Translations under genes and position numbers: made by a program
In this document: one piece after another, positions 13,101 through 25,205 of the stretch
Layout of the letters: each line of letters begins with the position of its first letter
Position numbering within the stretch: the first letter of the stretch is position 1
Notes under the pieces: generated by a model
What the model was told of the DNA's origin: nothing
The model's input: only the letters and a program-made list of their open reading frames with translations
Databases searched by the model: none
NCBI RefSeq assembly: GCF_040115645.1
Contig: NC_089552.1
Span: 2,914,001 to 2,978,000 of the forward strand
Length of the DNA: 64,000 bases
Origin: Euwallacea fornicatus
Lineage: Eukaryota; Arthropoda; Insecta; Coleoptera; Curculionidae
Reading direction: 5' to 3'

Positions 13101-13392
13101 ATTATTCTGAAGAGTACCACTTCCGCGAAGCTCCTTTATTTAACATGGTAATATGAGCTCAATATGCGTCAACAAATTTTCATGATTTGCATCTTCCTCA
13201 TTAAATTTATATTTGTTTTAGTCGAGGTTTTTTCCATTTTAGTGTATACTTACGTTTCCTTGCGTTAATTTTCTCAATTCTCTCAGTCTGACTCTCGTCA
13301 TCCTTTTCTTCTTTGAGAGTAGCATCCGTAGACCGAACCGCATTGTAAGCCTTTCTGAATAAACCTCGTAAAACTATGTTGCAGTCTTTCAT
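4155..13392 (-). CDS. CD36-family scavenger receptor class B (9 exons)
   Basis: This is an integral membrane protein of the CD36/SCARB/SNMP family, which binds or transfers lipids, lipoproteins or hydrophobic odorants. Exons in transcript order are 13254-13392, 11849-11940, 10333-10496, 7850-7994, 6296-6496, 6004-6231, 5653-5946, 5083-5208 and 4155-4478. All splice sites are GT-AG, intron phases are 1,0,2,0,0,0,0,0, and the total is 570 residues. The start at 13392 is the only ATG opening exon 1. Residues 1-47 form a charged cytosolic tail. A first membrane segment spans about 48-70. Family blocks follow: FSLWEKPPVQ, EVGPYVYR, FNENGTLS, LPNIALL, LGNTFMPSW. The C-terminal membrane segment lies in exon 9 (YIIPLAQTCFMYALFLGSIF). 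The ectodomain has six cysteines (two in exon 6; CFC and two more in exon 7), the number that forms three disulfides in CD36. The length is slightly above the family's usual 480-550, owing to the N-tail. Sequence alone does not decide between scavenger receptor, SNMP or another subfamily. Confidence 0.93.
4479..5082 (-). other. CD36 gene intron 8
   Basis: This 604-bp intron lies before the last coding exon. It includes a TG microsatellite at 4624-4642 and otherwise AT-rich sequence without recognisable features. Confidence 0.7.
4624..4642. repeat. (TG)n microsatellite
   Basis: About nine uninterrupted TG units lie within the last intron of the CD36-family gene. Confidence 0.9.
5209..5652 (-). 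other. CD36 gene intron 7
   Basis: This 444-bp intron has clean GT-AG ends in phase 0. Nothing else was recognised in it. Confidence 0.7.
6497..7849 (-). other. CD36 gene intron 4
   Basis: This 1353-bp phase-0 intron joins LPNIALL (exon 4) to SIADVV (exon 5). It holds only short spurious ORFs. Confidence 0.7.
7995..10332 (-). other. CD36 gene intron 3
   Basis: This 2338-bp intron separates the exon ending EVGPYVYR from the exon starting ELMSHEN. Its middle (8374-9060) is a nest of MITE fragments. The remainder is AT-rich and featureless. Confidence 0.7.
8374..9060. mobile_element. Cluster of MITE fragments with CAGGG termini
   Basis: Four same-direction terminus-like sequences (near 8376, 8578, 8703 and 8905) follow one another at 90-200 bp spacing. 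They read TACAGGGTGTTTGC, TACAGGGTGGCCC, TACAGGGTACGC and GCAGGGTGAGC. Matching inverted ends are missing, so these are probably truncated or nested copies of different families inside intron 3 of the CD36 gene. Confidence 0.5.
10755..10915. repeat. GC-richer block, possible retroelement fragment
   Basis: This roughly 160-bp segment is much richer in G and C than the surrounding intron, with G runs such as GTAGTGGGGGGC. It has no open frame or splice signals that fit the CD36 gene. It reads like the non-coding part of a LINE or SINE, but no family can be named. Confidence 0.25.
11258..11817. mobile_element. MITE with CAGGGTG-type ends (family A, copy 2)
   Basis: This is the second copy of the element at 1630-2104. 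Its right end reads GTTCACCCTGTATA, its left end TACAGGAATAATC is a degraded inverse, and the internal order matches copy 1. Its right end lies about 30 bp from the exon 2 splice donor of the CD36 gene. It has no coding capacity. Confidence 0.65.
11941..13253 (-). other. CD36 gene intron 1
   Basis: This 1313-bp phase-1 intron separates the cytosolic N-tail exon from the first membrane segment. It is AT-rich and nothing further was recognised. Confidence 0.7.
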
Positions 13393-16300
13393 TTTTACGT
13401 TATTTTTATACTATAAAAGTTAGTTTTCTGGATTTTTTTTCTATCGGTTGAGACTTGGTGCGGTCTCTGAGCTGGAAAAAAAATTCAGAGTTGTATTGAT
13501 TTGAAGTTGATGAAACTCGGTGGATATCTGCTCGAGTATCATTTATTGAGTTTTGATTTTTTTCTCTTCGAACGCTCATTTTATCATCATGATGCCGCCT
13601 TTCTTAAGCTCAAGTTAACACAACACACAGTAATTATAGACTGAATTCGATATAAAATCGGAAAATAGGTTTCGAAAAAAACACTCAGACACATGAATTT
13701 TTTTTTCATCTCAATTGCGTATTTTTTAACGCAAAATCCGCATATGCAGGGCAATCAACGTATGTCTATGATGCTACCAGGGAATATTTGAAATGGATTC
13801 CCTTGCATTTCCAAGTCATTAAATTCATCACAAAACCGCTGGAGACATTTCATGTCTCAAACTGCCCATAGTATATGTTAAACAGTGTTTGAAATTTTTA
13901 CATTACAAATTTGTAATTTTTGTCATATATTTTATCTCGCTTACGTTATAAGTATCGCACTGATTACCGATTTTGTGTTAAATTGCGCAATTGAAAATTA
14001 AAAATTCACTGGAAGTAATTTCCTCAAAACTGCAAAAAATGGCTCCAAACTCTACCTATCCACCTACTATAGATAGGTACCACAATTTCCGTTTCTCATC
14101 ATTACGCACCCCAAGATTCAACCTTCTCAAGACTACTCCTGTCTCTTCAAATAAAATTCACTCAAATGTCAAAAGCCACAGTTTCATCACCCACAATAAT
14201 TAATCCCAAATAGTGAATGAAGTGGTACTACTTTCTTTCGCACGCAGGTAAACAAACCGGCGCGGTGCGTCAACCGCGGTATGGAGCACAATATTCACGG
14301 AACCCCTGTGTATTCGGCCTTTGGCTATAAACGGAATTCAAATAAGTGCTATCAACGACTGCTGTTTGTATATATAGATTGCGGGAATAGTTGGGTACTA
14401 TACGCAGGTACCAATTGCAGCCAATGGGGTGTCGCGACTGTTGGTCGCGGAAAGATTTTTTTAACTTTTACGTCATGAGGTTCCTGAAAGGTACAAAGAT
14501 GCATGAGATATGTTCTTTGATTTTATGGGGGCAATCGGGTGGTAGAAGAGGAAAGACGGAAATTTCAGTCTGAAACCATAATGATTATTGAAAAGTAATT
14601 TGGGGAGTTTTATGTGCATGTCATTGATGAGACCGCAAAGAATTTTGTTGGTCACCGCCGAGAGCTTTGTTGGTCATTATTTATCAATTTTTAACAATCG
14701 ATTTACTTTTTGATTTGTTTAGACATTTTAGTTGTTTCAAAGTTTTTGAAAAGCTTTTGCAAAGTCACTCTTCTTCATCATTCTTTGATATTTTTCGTAA
14801 AACTGCCATCAAGATTAAACCACAGGATTTAATGTTGCTCCTTTAATTAGTGCCTGCTTTTCTAGTTTTGAATTTTTGAATGTATTTTTGCTACTTTATC
14901 AATTTAGGTCAAGAGAAACTGGCGACTGGTCCCTGACTCTTTGAAATGCAGGAGTTGGTAGGAAGAATTACCTGTTATACTAAATGAGGCACAAGTATGG
15001 GTTCAGGTAGATGTTTTCTCTTAGTTCCTGCACACATAGTTCCATCATTCCATCAGTTCACTCCCAAGAGAGTTACCTCGTTCACCAATTTTCTTCGCCT
15101 TCCATGAAAGAAATAAACATTGAAGGAGTGATTTCTGCGCATTGCCATTTAAGCGGCGCGATGTAATGATACATTCATCGGTAAGTTTCTTCTATAGTAC
15201 ACCATTATACATAATTGAAAAAAGTTAACTTTTTTCTTCCATGAAAGTTTCCATGAAAACAAAGTGGTAATTTAGTAAACCCAGAGGGTCGCAATGGGAT
15301 TACCATTAACTGGGATTTTAGCGTCGCGGTAAAACTAGTAGCATTAATTTGGGACTTTTTATACTTTTTATATACAACATTTTATAAGAATTTAATAGCT
15401 TAAATTATTATAGGAGGAAAGACTTTAAATTTATTTAATAATATTTAAAGAAATATTTAGTTTTAGATGATAAAGATTTACAATTACTTTAAGGCGAAAT
15501 TTAAGGCTTCAAAGGTGCAACATCCTGGACATTAGTCTATTGTGGGAAGTTCTCTGGGTGCGGTTCTTTGAAAATAAGAAATTTTACCCTCGGCCTTTGA
15601 GTTTAGACATTATTTTATTAAGTCGTTATTTACAGATTATATTTTTGTTATAAGAAGTGGCTCCCATAATACAAGGTGTAGCACATCATCATGGAGATAT
15701 TTCAGGAAGCGATAGTGCGATGTAAAACAAAAAAAATTAAAAAATTACATCATTTTCTATATAAACGTGGCAAAATTTCATATTTTTTCTTATATTTTCT
15801 GTTTTTCTCAAATATATTTTCATTTAACACAGCTCTTGCACAACTGATGATTATCCAGTATTTCAAATATTTCTTCGGATTCCTGTGACTTAAGATCTTT
15901 AAATATTCTTTAGAGGAATATTAAATCGGCAAACTTTATTGACTAGTTGAAAATTCAACTCGTTAGTACTATAAAGTTAGCAGAAGTTAATTTATTGGTA
16001 ATTGGACGATTTATGATTTATGAACCTTTGTTGAAGGTAATATGAAATGATCAAAATCGAGGAAACGATCAAATTAAATGTTGCAAGACAGTTTGTTTTT
16101 ATTTTTAATAAGCAATGCAAATGAAACAAACGTCTTTAGAAATTTATAGAACCACTGAAAGGCAAAAATTTCCTTTAAATTAGAAAATGTTTTAATTTTC
16201 AGAGAAGCAGACGGTCAAATAACCTCTCGGAAATGGAAAAACTCTATTAAGGAAAAAAAGTGTAAAAAATCGGAAAAATCCTCGTAAAGTTGAAGATCCA

Positions 16301-19300
16301 TTGGATAAAGTTAGAAAACAGAAGTTATTTAACTAACGAGGGCGGAAAGCAATACTTTACCGAACGCTGATTGCAGCTGACTAAAAAGCACGAAGCGGAA
16401 TTTTATCTGAACAGATAAAAAAACAAAAATAGAATTAACAATCATTCTAAGTCAAAATTGCAGTTGCATTTAAAATAATTGGCCAAAATGTCGTCCAAAA
16501 GAAAAGAAAATACTGCGCCCCGTTGGGTCGTGCTGAAAAATGTAACTTTACTTAGAATTCCTCCTATTGTGGAAAAAGTACGAAATCAATCAATGAAATA
16601 TTGCGTTACTAGAATTATTGACATAAATTTAAAGATTAATTGACCTCAAATCATTTTTCTGAGACCTTTGATTCCTATAGACTGCCAAACTTGATGAGTT
16701 TTTCGAAAATTGTTGCTTAAAAATTTCCAAAACCTAAAATTAGACATTAGCTGCTATCTCACTATCATAACTTTAGCCATAACAGTACCGTAATGCGCAC
16801 TAATTAGTAGCGTGATATTCTAACACATTATGGTACATGAAGATACAAATTTTGTAAGACGGCTCATTGTTACACCATTGCAAGTTGCGAAACAAGGAGC
16901 GACCACTTGTGCAGCATGAACCCGACGATCCGTTTTGTCTAATGGCGTTTCTACTATTTTTCAAGTAAACAGGATTTTCATGTTTATACTAAATGTAGCA
17001 TGAAGATTTTATGAAAATATCTTTAAATGCATTTTTACTATATGGAACCTTGTGAAGATTGGTGAACCCGGTAAACTCCGGCTGGTGCCATTTAATGCGG
17101 TTATAGGACAGCAGATCATATCATCATATATCACATCATAAAATGTTGTTATTACAAAATAAGGAAATTTGACAGATTGAATATTCTTCGTTTTTACCAT
17201 TTTTAAGGGAGCTATTTACTATATTTCATTTGGCGGTAAATGCTGCCAAAGAACGGTATCGAAGGAGTTTCATTTCGATGGTGTTTTGAGGCCGTAAAGT
17301 GCGCTAAACCGGTCATTTTGAGTGCGAAATGGAACGAAGAAGAAAAAAAAAAATTTTTAACTCGCTTTTACCATGGAAGTGTTCAACTTTGATAAGAATT
17401 ATTGCGTGGAAATGTTATTTATTTTAAAATGATTCCATAATAAATCAGTAAAATGGGAGATTTTTTAGTGTGATAATTATTATTCGATTAAATACTAATA
17501 AAAATTCGGAATCGAAAACCTGATCGAAACCAGTAGATTTTCATGTCATAACTACAGGGTAATTCCGCAGTTAAGCAAATTTAATCGGCGATGTGTTACT
17601 AAAAATGCTTCTAACAAACACAGTAATTTAATCCAAAATTAAACTTTATCAACTTCAAGGACTACTGTTCACATTGCGACTTACGGTACTATTCTATAAT
17701 ATTAACTAGAAAAATACAGTAAACCCATCTAGCATGTTGATTAAAGTTGCGACTTTTGGGAGAATTCACTGCAGGTAATTTTACTCATAGTTTGTGCTTT
17801 ATGCCGATGTTGCAGAAATCTAAAAAAAAAAAATTTAAGGGAAACATCCTTAAATTCTTTAATAATAATTAAAAAACGACTAGTTCCTCATAGCAATTGC
17901 TCGTGCAATCGACTGTTGCGCTCTCCGAAACACCAACGAGGGGATTAGTCCATGTGCGAAGGATATATTTTTTTGTTTAGACGGGTATAGTTACCTAAAC
18001 TATCTGACAAATTACCAAAGTTAACACATGAAGAAACATTTTCCTAAGAAAAATCTGTCGATTTTTGTCAATAAGCAGCTGCAAAACGCTTCTCGGCAAT
18101 AACGATCTAAACCGGATTCAGTTAACTTTTATTCGCTGCTAAGTGTTCTTGTGTAGGAAATAGCATTCTTATGGAAATTGTGCATGAGCTACTAAAGATG
18201 TTTGTTAGTCGATAGGATAAGTACTGATAACTGTTATTACTGGCAAATTTGTGGTACTCGCCACGGTGGTTCGAAGGGGCTCATCTCAACACTGCCACTG
18301 AAGTTTTGCATTTCGTTTTAGGAACAATTCAAAAACGCCTGTTAATCCGACGAACTTCATCTGGATATACAGGATTTTGTGTATGCGCGGGAAGGTATGG
18401 GGATTTTCTAAATCTTAAGAGACACAGAGTTCATGAAGGGGAGTTTAGATCGTAATTTTAAACTGCCCATTAAATCTCTTTGCAAAAATGCGAACCACTT
18501 CGCAATACCTAAAAAATGTAATTCTCGCCAAAATGTCTTGGAACCAACAGCCGATTAACAGCATCCCATCGTCTTACTATCGCCAGAGATAGACGAAAAT
18601 TGCAGGTCTCGTGAACTTGTTAGCTTTATCTAGAGATTGGATGAGAACCACTATGACCACCTAAAGGATGATCATCAAATGAAGGTCTTAATTGAGGTGT
18701 CCCGGTTTAATAGAGAATTTGTATAAGTGCGTTAGATCGAAGAAACTCGAGGGCTCCTTCTGGTAGCTATTGTAGCAGATTGTCTTCCCAGTTTTTTAAA
18801 GATAGTTTTTTACCTCTTATTATAGTATAATTACAGAAAAAAACTTGCAATTGTTTGTCACAGATGTTTGTTCATGTGCGTACTCCCATTCGTCACGGAA
18901 TTATTCAATTTGCAAAAATCCGAATTCACTCATTAAATCAGCGAATGTGACCATGACTGTTTGACTTTCACAATTAATGAATTAACAAAAAATCGCTCTA
19001 GGGCACACCTCACCAATTTATTCACCTACAACTGGACCCCTCATTAGCGCCAAAAGAATAACAGGATGTTTTACATGTATGAGGCAGTGGAAAACAATTA
19101 ATTTTTTTTGGCCAAACAAACAATTTTCTAAATACGAATTACATCATTCCAACATTATAATGCCAATAAAGAAGACCTTCAAAAAATCAAATCAACTCAC
19201 ATTAAAAATTAGTGGCAGATTTAACGTTCTTTTAAGTCTGAGTGTGGTCCTAAGCGAATTTCAATGGTTGTTGATTAAGAATTTATACAGCAAATTTTCT

Positions 19301-20587
19301 TTACTGAGACGTCTGAAATTCTCACCTTTAAGTTGTTGCTAATTTTTAAATAACACATCATTGCCAATGCACTGTGATGAGATAATTTTACCGGAAGATC
19401 CATGAACTGCAGCACCGTCCACAGTACCCGAATGGCCTTCAGAAATAATCTGGGATATGTCAATGGAGGCAATCACGATAGTGCATCGTCCTTCTTCATT
19501 GCCAGTTCAAAAAAGTGATATGAACGATACTTCCGTTTAAAAAACATATTATGACACATGACCAGGAACTTGGACATTATCAAGGATTCATGACTGTATT
19601 CGCTTTTTGCTGCAACTTGAGATTAATGGCCTACAATTAAATTAAATTAAGTACTGATGGCGCACCACCGGAATTCCATTAGGGTGATAAGGTTGATTTT
19701 CCTGCAATTCGCCGCTTGAGAGGACGACAATGGACCTTCGATTCTGCAAGTGATAAAAAGCAGGTAAAAAAGGAACATGGCATTTTAATAGCTCGGGATA
19801 TTGACGACCAGTGATGGAATGCTTCGTATATTTCCATGACGGTTCGAATACGAAATTAGGGCGTCAGAATGTTTATTTTTTTATTATTTAGATTTAATTA
19901 TTTCCTAATTGATGATATTTCTAGGACTTTCTAATAGATACCATTTACCACCGGGTCCACAGACATTACGCTGAAATGACGATGGTTTTTGCCAATTCTA
20001 ATTTGTTTTTACAGAGAAATTTTATGACAAATCATAATAAATGTCTTATTAGATATTGCTAAGGATTTCGCAATTTTGCGAAGAGTTTTCGCGAGCAGCA
20101 CGAAATTATGGTTAAAATTCCCGTGCTTACTATTTTGTTCTACATGTTTAATTTTCGTCAATACCTGCAGCGGCGTCTGTGATGTTATAAAAAAAAAGGA
20201 GTTAAACGAGCATATCGCTCAAAATTGCCAGATTCTCGGAAAATTTAACAGGTCAAATAAAAAAAAAAATTAAAAAAACTAATATAAGGATACTGAACCT
20301 TTAACGGAAGTTACAAAAATTTGAATTTTATGAGTAAAATTACATTTGAGTTCAAATTTCTGTCTCTCTAATTAAAATGCTTAATAAATAATGATGTCTC
20401 AGCATTTCACACCAGCCGTAAAAAAAAATAATAGCAATTCTAATCTAATTAGCACTTAAATTTAGTAGCTTAGACCATTCTTCATGGCAGCTAATTTACC
20501 TTAATCAATAATCGCAAAAAAGCATAAGAACGCTTTTGTCACCGAAAAACATGGACATGTGTCCGGCCTAGAAATGTGGTCCATATA
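13393..20587. other. Intergenic region upstream of the CD36 gene
   Basis: About 7.2 kb without a supportable gene. The proximal part presumably contains the promoter of the minus-strand CD36 gene, but no clear core element was found. Short ORFs here (for example near 14281, 17009 and 19079) have no domain signature or splice-supported continuation. An isolated CTACAGGGTAA near 17556 may be a MITE end. Confidence 0.5.
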
Positions 20588-21871
20588 TAAGGTCGTGTAG
20601 TATGAAATGAGTAGATTCTCGAAATGCCACATTCAACTGCAAATAACTTCACTCTAAATCTATATTTGGACTTTTTTATGTGGAAAAGGCACATTCTTCC
20701 TCTTTCGATCAGAGTTTAAAGTGTTAAAAATTATTGAAAACTTTTATTTTCATAAAAATTTTTGTGCAGTCATGCAAAATAGTGAAATTCGTGTGTTAAT
20801 GAAATATGAGCTGAACCGTGGAACCACAACAGCTCAGACGACTCGCAATATTAACGATGTGTTTGGTACTGAAGTCACTTCACAGCAAACAGTATCTCGT
20901 TGGTTCATGAAATTTCGTTCTGGCAATTTTGACCTAACAAATGAACCACGTGGACGACCTGAAACTCAAGTGGATAACGATCATCTGAAAGCCGTGGTGG
21001 AAGCGAATCCACCCTCAAAGTGCGTTCGAATTTTCGTTAATATTCAGTGTAACCAAAAAAACAATATTGACTCATTTGGCTGAAATTGGTGAGGTGAAAA
21101 AGCTGGACAAGTGAGTACCGCATGAGTTGAGCGACATACAGAAAGAACGACGTCTCGAAGCTCGTGTTTCTTTGTTGTGCCGGTGTAATAACGATCCATT
21201 TTCGAATCGGATTGTTGCTTATGATGAGAAATGGATCCTATATGACAATACCAGACGTTCGTCGTAGTGGTTGGATCAAGATGAACCACCAAAACATTGT
21301 GCGAAAAAAAATCTTCACCAAAAGAAGCTTATGGTGTCCGTTTGGTGGTCTCAACGCAGGTGTCATCCATCACAGCTTCATGAAACCTGGTGAATCGATT
21401 ACGGCTGATGTCTACTGCCGACAACTGACCGAAATGATGAGGCAACTGACGGTTAAGCAGTCAAGATTAGTCAATCAAAGCGCACCGCTATTGTTGCGCG
21501 ACAACGTTTGGCCACACACCGCACAGGTCACCTCGGCCAAGCTACAGGAGTTGGGATTGGAAACTCTTCGTCATCCACCATATTCACCCGACTTAGTACC
21601 CACTGATTACCACTTCTTTCAAAATTTGGATAACTTCTTGGTAGGGAAAACATTCAACTTCGACGAGGCTGTCAAAGCTGCCTTCCACGAGTTTATCGAC
21701 TCCCGGCCTGCAGGCTTTTACAGCACGGGAATCAATGAACTTCCCGTTAAATGGCAGAAGTGTATTGATAATGGTGGTGCATATTTCGATTGACAATAAA
21801 AACATTTCATATGAAAAAAAAATGACTGAAGTTTCAGTTCAATTTTACTCATTTCATACTACACGACCTAA
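20588..21871 (+). mobile_element. Near-complete mariner transposon (1284 bp)
   Basis: This element has 24-bp terminal inverted repeats that match exactly over AGGTCGTGTAGTATGAAATG and on to GAGTA. TA dinucleotides flank the ends (20586-20587 and 21872-21873). Its length equals the usual 1.28 kb of mariners, and it encodes one DD34D transposase broken by three lesions. The outermost TIR bases differ by one position (TAAGG versus TTAGG), so the ends have begun to decay. Confidence 0.9.
20772..21793 (+). pseudogene. Mariner transposase, disrupted
   Basis: This is the remnant of a DD34D transposase that would cut and reinsert the surrounding element at TA sites. The N-terminal helix-turn-helix region is open from the ATG at 20772 (TTRNINDVFG, VSRWFMKF). 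A frameshift near 21020-21040 moves the frame. A TGA at about 21113 replaces the expected Trp before VPHEL. A second frameshift lies near 21350. Across frames all three catalytic aspartates remain: YDEKW, LLRDN and SPDLVPTDYHFF. The C terminus (WQKCIDNGGAYFD) is intact up to the TGA at 21791-21793. Only three lesions imply a fairly recent loss of function. The sequence resembles the mellifera/cecropia-type mariners, but the subfamily is inferred. Confidence 0.88.
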
Positions 21872-22569
21872 TATCTATGATAGCAATTCTTTTCCTGGTC
21901 ACCTCTTTACCTCGTCATGGACCAATATTGTTAATGAAGTTGTTGCCCTACCAGTTAAAAGTTTTTATTATTGAGCTACCTATTTAACGTTTGAATGAGC
22001 AAAAATACGTTTGAAAACTACATAAATCTTGATGAAAGCAATAAGTTAAACATGAGCATTAGCATGAAGTTATTAGTGGTTCAGACGAGAACGATTTATT
22101 TTCAAATTTAAAACAATTATTATCTGTAAAAGCCTGGTATGGCAATGAGATCTCTCACACGTAGCCAGCTTTTTAACGGAAAATTTTTGAATCTAGTCAT
22201 GTCTATAATTATAATTTTATGCAATTAATTTGGTATAGATATATTGATGTTTTCTCAATATGCCAACGAGATAATAGTAATTTATATAAGTTTCGGGATC
22301 ATTTAAATTAGAAAAAACCTGATATCACGATTAACAAGAAAGAAGATAAAAACACCCCTTTGTAGTTATTTCGGGTATAAAAGTTTTACGAAAGTTCAAA
22401 GTACATACTTATCAGACACGAATTTACACTGATCGGTGTTGCACTTATTAGTCCAATTATTCGATCATGAAAAATTAATTTATGGACACATTTAGTATAT
22501 GATAAACAATTTTTCGATGTCGAAAGGATCGTAATAAAACGAAATAATTTTTTACGTAATATACGTTTC
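21872..22569. other. AT-rich spacer between two transposons
   Basis: No gene, strong ORF or repeat structure was seen between the mariner and the inverted-repeat element that follows. Confidence 0.5.
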
Positions 22570-23330
22570 ATACAGGATGGTTCAAAAATTGAGTGCAAAT
22601 ATTTTAACACAATATCAATCATCATAAAAATTAGACTCTTTTTTTCCTACAAATCTGTGTCTTAAATTGATCCCTTTCAGAGCTGAAGTCATCAAAAGTT
22701 GAGCGAAAAAAATCGATTATGTCAAATTGTGGTCACAGTTGCCCTTCAAATTTTATGAAAATTTGCAAATCCTTGTTTTTTTAGACGTTCTATTCATGTT
22801 TCGTCAATACAATACGACAAACAATATACAAACCTAGTTTCAAAAGGATCGGGGGAGGTTTACACTTTACATAGCCCAAATTTTATGTTTCCACCTTGAA
22901 ACTTTAAATTTAACTATTATCATCTAGAATATCATTAAAAAAAATCAAAAATTAAATGTTTTTGTGTTTTTTGATGCAACTAACCGTTTACAAGAAAATC
23001 GTTGTTGAACGAAAGGGACGTGTTAGTGGCTGATGGCCGCTGCGAGTCTTGATATGTTTGCCTGTTTTCTTCTGAAATTAGGTTTAGCTATCTATTGAAG
23101 TCAGAAGTGAATAGGACGCCTAAGAGAACATGGGCCTGCAAATTTTCATGAAATTTGATCGGTAACTGTGGTGACAAATTGACATAATCGATGTTTTTTT
23201 GCCCAACTTTCGATGACGTCAACTTTCCAGGGATGCATTTAGGTCACAAGTTTATAGGAAGAGACAGTCTTGTTTTGAATTCAAAAATTCTCTTAAAATA
23301 TTTGCACTCAATTTTGAATCTCCCTGTATA
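22570..23330. mobile_element. Foldback MITE (family B, about 760 bp)
   Basis: The ends are long inverted repeats: TACAGGATGGTTCAAAAATT at the left faces AATTTTGAATCTCCCTGTA at the right. The match continues inward through a block around 22675-22740, which is the inverse of 23165-23230 (AAATCGATTATGTCAA against TTGACATAATCGATG). The arms extend at least 150 bp, so single-stranded DNA or RNA would form a large hairpin. There is no transposase. Confidence 0.8.
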
Positions 23331-24476
23331 CTTCCAAATACAGGAAACGAAAAAGGATCTCAATAGGCTGGATAGGTGTAGGAATGATTTTCTGATGTTA
23401 AATGACAGTGCCAAATGTTAGATAATGATGTTTTATGTAATGCAAACGGCAATCATCTTCATTAAATATGTAAAATATATTTTATTACAGCTCTAAAGAC
23501 AGCATATAAAACCTTGGTAAGAAGTGTGTTGGAGTGTGCATCGATTGACGCATGTATTACTGATTTATCAATCTCGCTAAGTCGTTTTAAACCAGTACTA
23601 TAAAAATTAGATGAATTTATCCTAACAAAGCATCGTATTGCATGCTGTGGCATTTCATAAGATGTTTCTTTAACGAGCTAGATGGTCTGGTTTAAAAACT
23701 GGTTGCATTCACAGTAATCAGTATTTTTTCCATAAATTTATTAAAGGACGAATTTACTGTGAAATACTGCTGCAAAAAGTAATTACATATATATATGTAT
23801 ATATATGTATATATATGTATATATATATATATATATAATTTAATAAATTTTAATCATATATATTCATAAAGTAAGTGACACGGGGTTAGTTATTAATTCG
23901 CTTAAAGCAACCAATAAACCTGCCACCTTACAAGGATAGTGTTATATCTTATCCTTGGGCATATGTGGTATGTCACAAGCACCTATGAGTGTTCCCTTGG
24001 AAATGGACTAAACTTGTACTTGTAAAAGTAGATCGTTACGTTAAAAGATAAAGCGGGTCTGTTTTTATCATATGGGGTGTGAAGAAGGAATAACTGAGGG
24101 ATGTAAGCGTGGGAAGAATGTGGATGGTATGGCAGGTTTATTGGATGGGAAAAAACAGATACCCGGGGAATGACTCCGACACCTTGCGAGGGGGCATTCC
24201 ATTCCCAATCGTTGTCAAATAAAGAAGTCTCTCTCAAACTTGCGTTTTTGTTTTCTCTATAAGAAGAACTTTTTCTTCTGACATATATATATATATGTGA
24301 AAATTCGTAGTACCTCAATTTTATGTCAATTACGTAACTACTTACATAAGCAGATCCTTTTTTATATATTATAATTACTTTTTGCAATAATATTTCACAG
24401 TAAATTTGCCCTTTAATAAATATATGAATAAAATTCATATTATCTATACATCTATACATACAGGCAATATTACTTA
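23331..24476. other. AT-rich spacer with a microsatellite
   Basis: This stretch lies between two inverted-repeat elements. It holds the AT/ATGT microsatellite at 23786-23837 and no supportable gene. A minus-strand ORF at 23983-24459 has a biased composition and no known motif. Confidence 0.5.
23786..23837. repeat. (AT)n / ATATATGT microsatellite
   Basis: About 52 bp of alternating A and T, with three regularly spaced TGTA interruptions followed by a pure AT run. Confidence 0.9.
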
Positions 24477-25205
24477 TACAGGGTTTTCCTAAGTACGGTA
24501 TATAACTTCGGGAGCGTATTCTACAGCTAAAATAAAGTTAATTTTGTTATATGAACTATATCCCAAAAATGCTTCGTTGCGGAAATAGAGGGTGTGAAAA
24601 TTTCTTTGAAAAATTACTATTTTTTAAATATTTCCGAAACTACTTGAGACATTTTAACGAAATTTTGCAGGGTTTGATAGTTAGCAACGGCGCGTATTTT
24701 ACGCTAAAACTGTGGCTGTTGTGTAACCAATGGCGTGCGGGCAGGATAATTGCTGGATATTTTAAAGGAAAAAATGTGGTACGCCACTGCTCTTTTCCAA
24801 TATTTTGTTCCTTTTTTAATTATGTGTTCGATTTGGAAGAAAAAAGGTCTCTTGACTTTTTTTCGTAGGACGTACCGCCTTCGAGTAAATAAATAAAAAA
24901 CATTGTAGCTAAATTTTTTCATTCTTTTTTATTATTTTTAAGAGAAGAAATACTTTTATGAAGATATGAATTTTTCTGTTGTGTACTTGCCTCTTTGATA
25001 CCGAAATTGCCGACATTTTCCCAGTCACCAACACCGTTTATTTATCTCTGAGTGTGACATTAAATTTCAGACAATAAAATTTTCACACCCTGTATTTCCG
25101 CAACGAAGCATTTTTGGGACATAGTTCATATAACAAAATTACCTTTATTTTAGCTGTAGAATACGCTCCCGAAGTTATGTACCATACTTAGGAAACACCC
25201 TGTAT
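24477..25205. mobile_element. MITE with about 120-bp terminal inverted repeats (family C)
   Basis: The left end TATACAGGGTTTTCCTAAGT and the right end, its inverse GGAAACACCCTGTATA, continue inward as near-perfect inverted repeats. These run through CTTCGGGAGCGTATTCTACA and ATGCTTCGTTGCGGAAAT. The interior has an open frame of 105 codons at 24551-24868 with no transposase motif, so it is treated as non-coding. The high similarity between the arms suggests recent insertion. Confidence 0.85.

Noticed and set aside
14281..14573. Overlapping plus-strand ORFs of 60-65 codons
   Set aside because: No motif, low complexity in places, and no neighbouring exons.
24551..24868. 105-codon ORF inside the family C element
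   Set aside because: It overlaps the inverted-repeat arm and lacks any transposase motif, so it is most likely chance.
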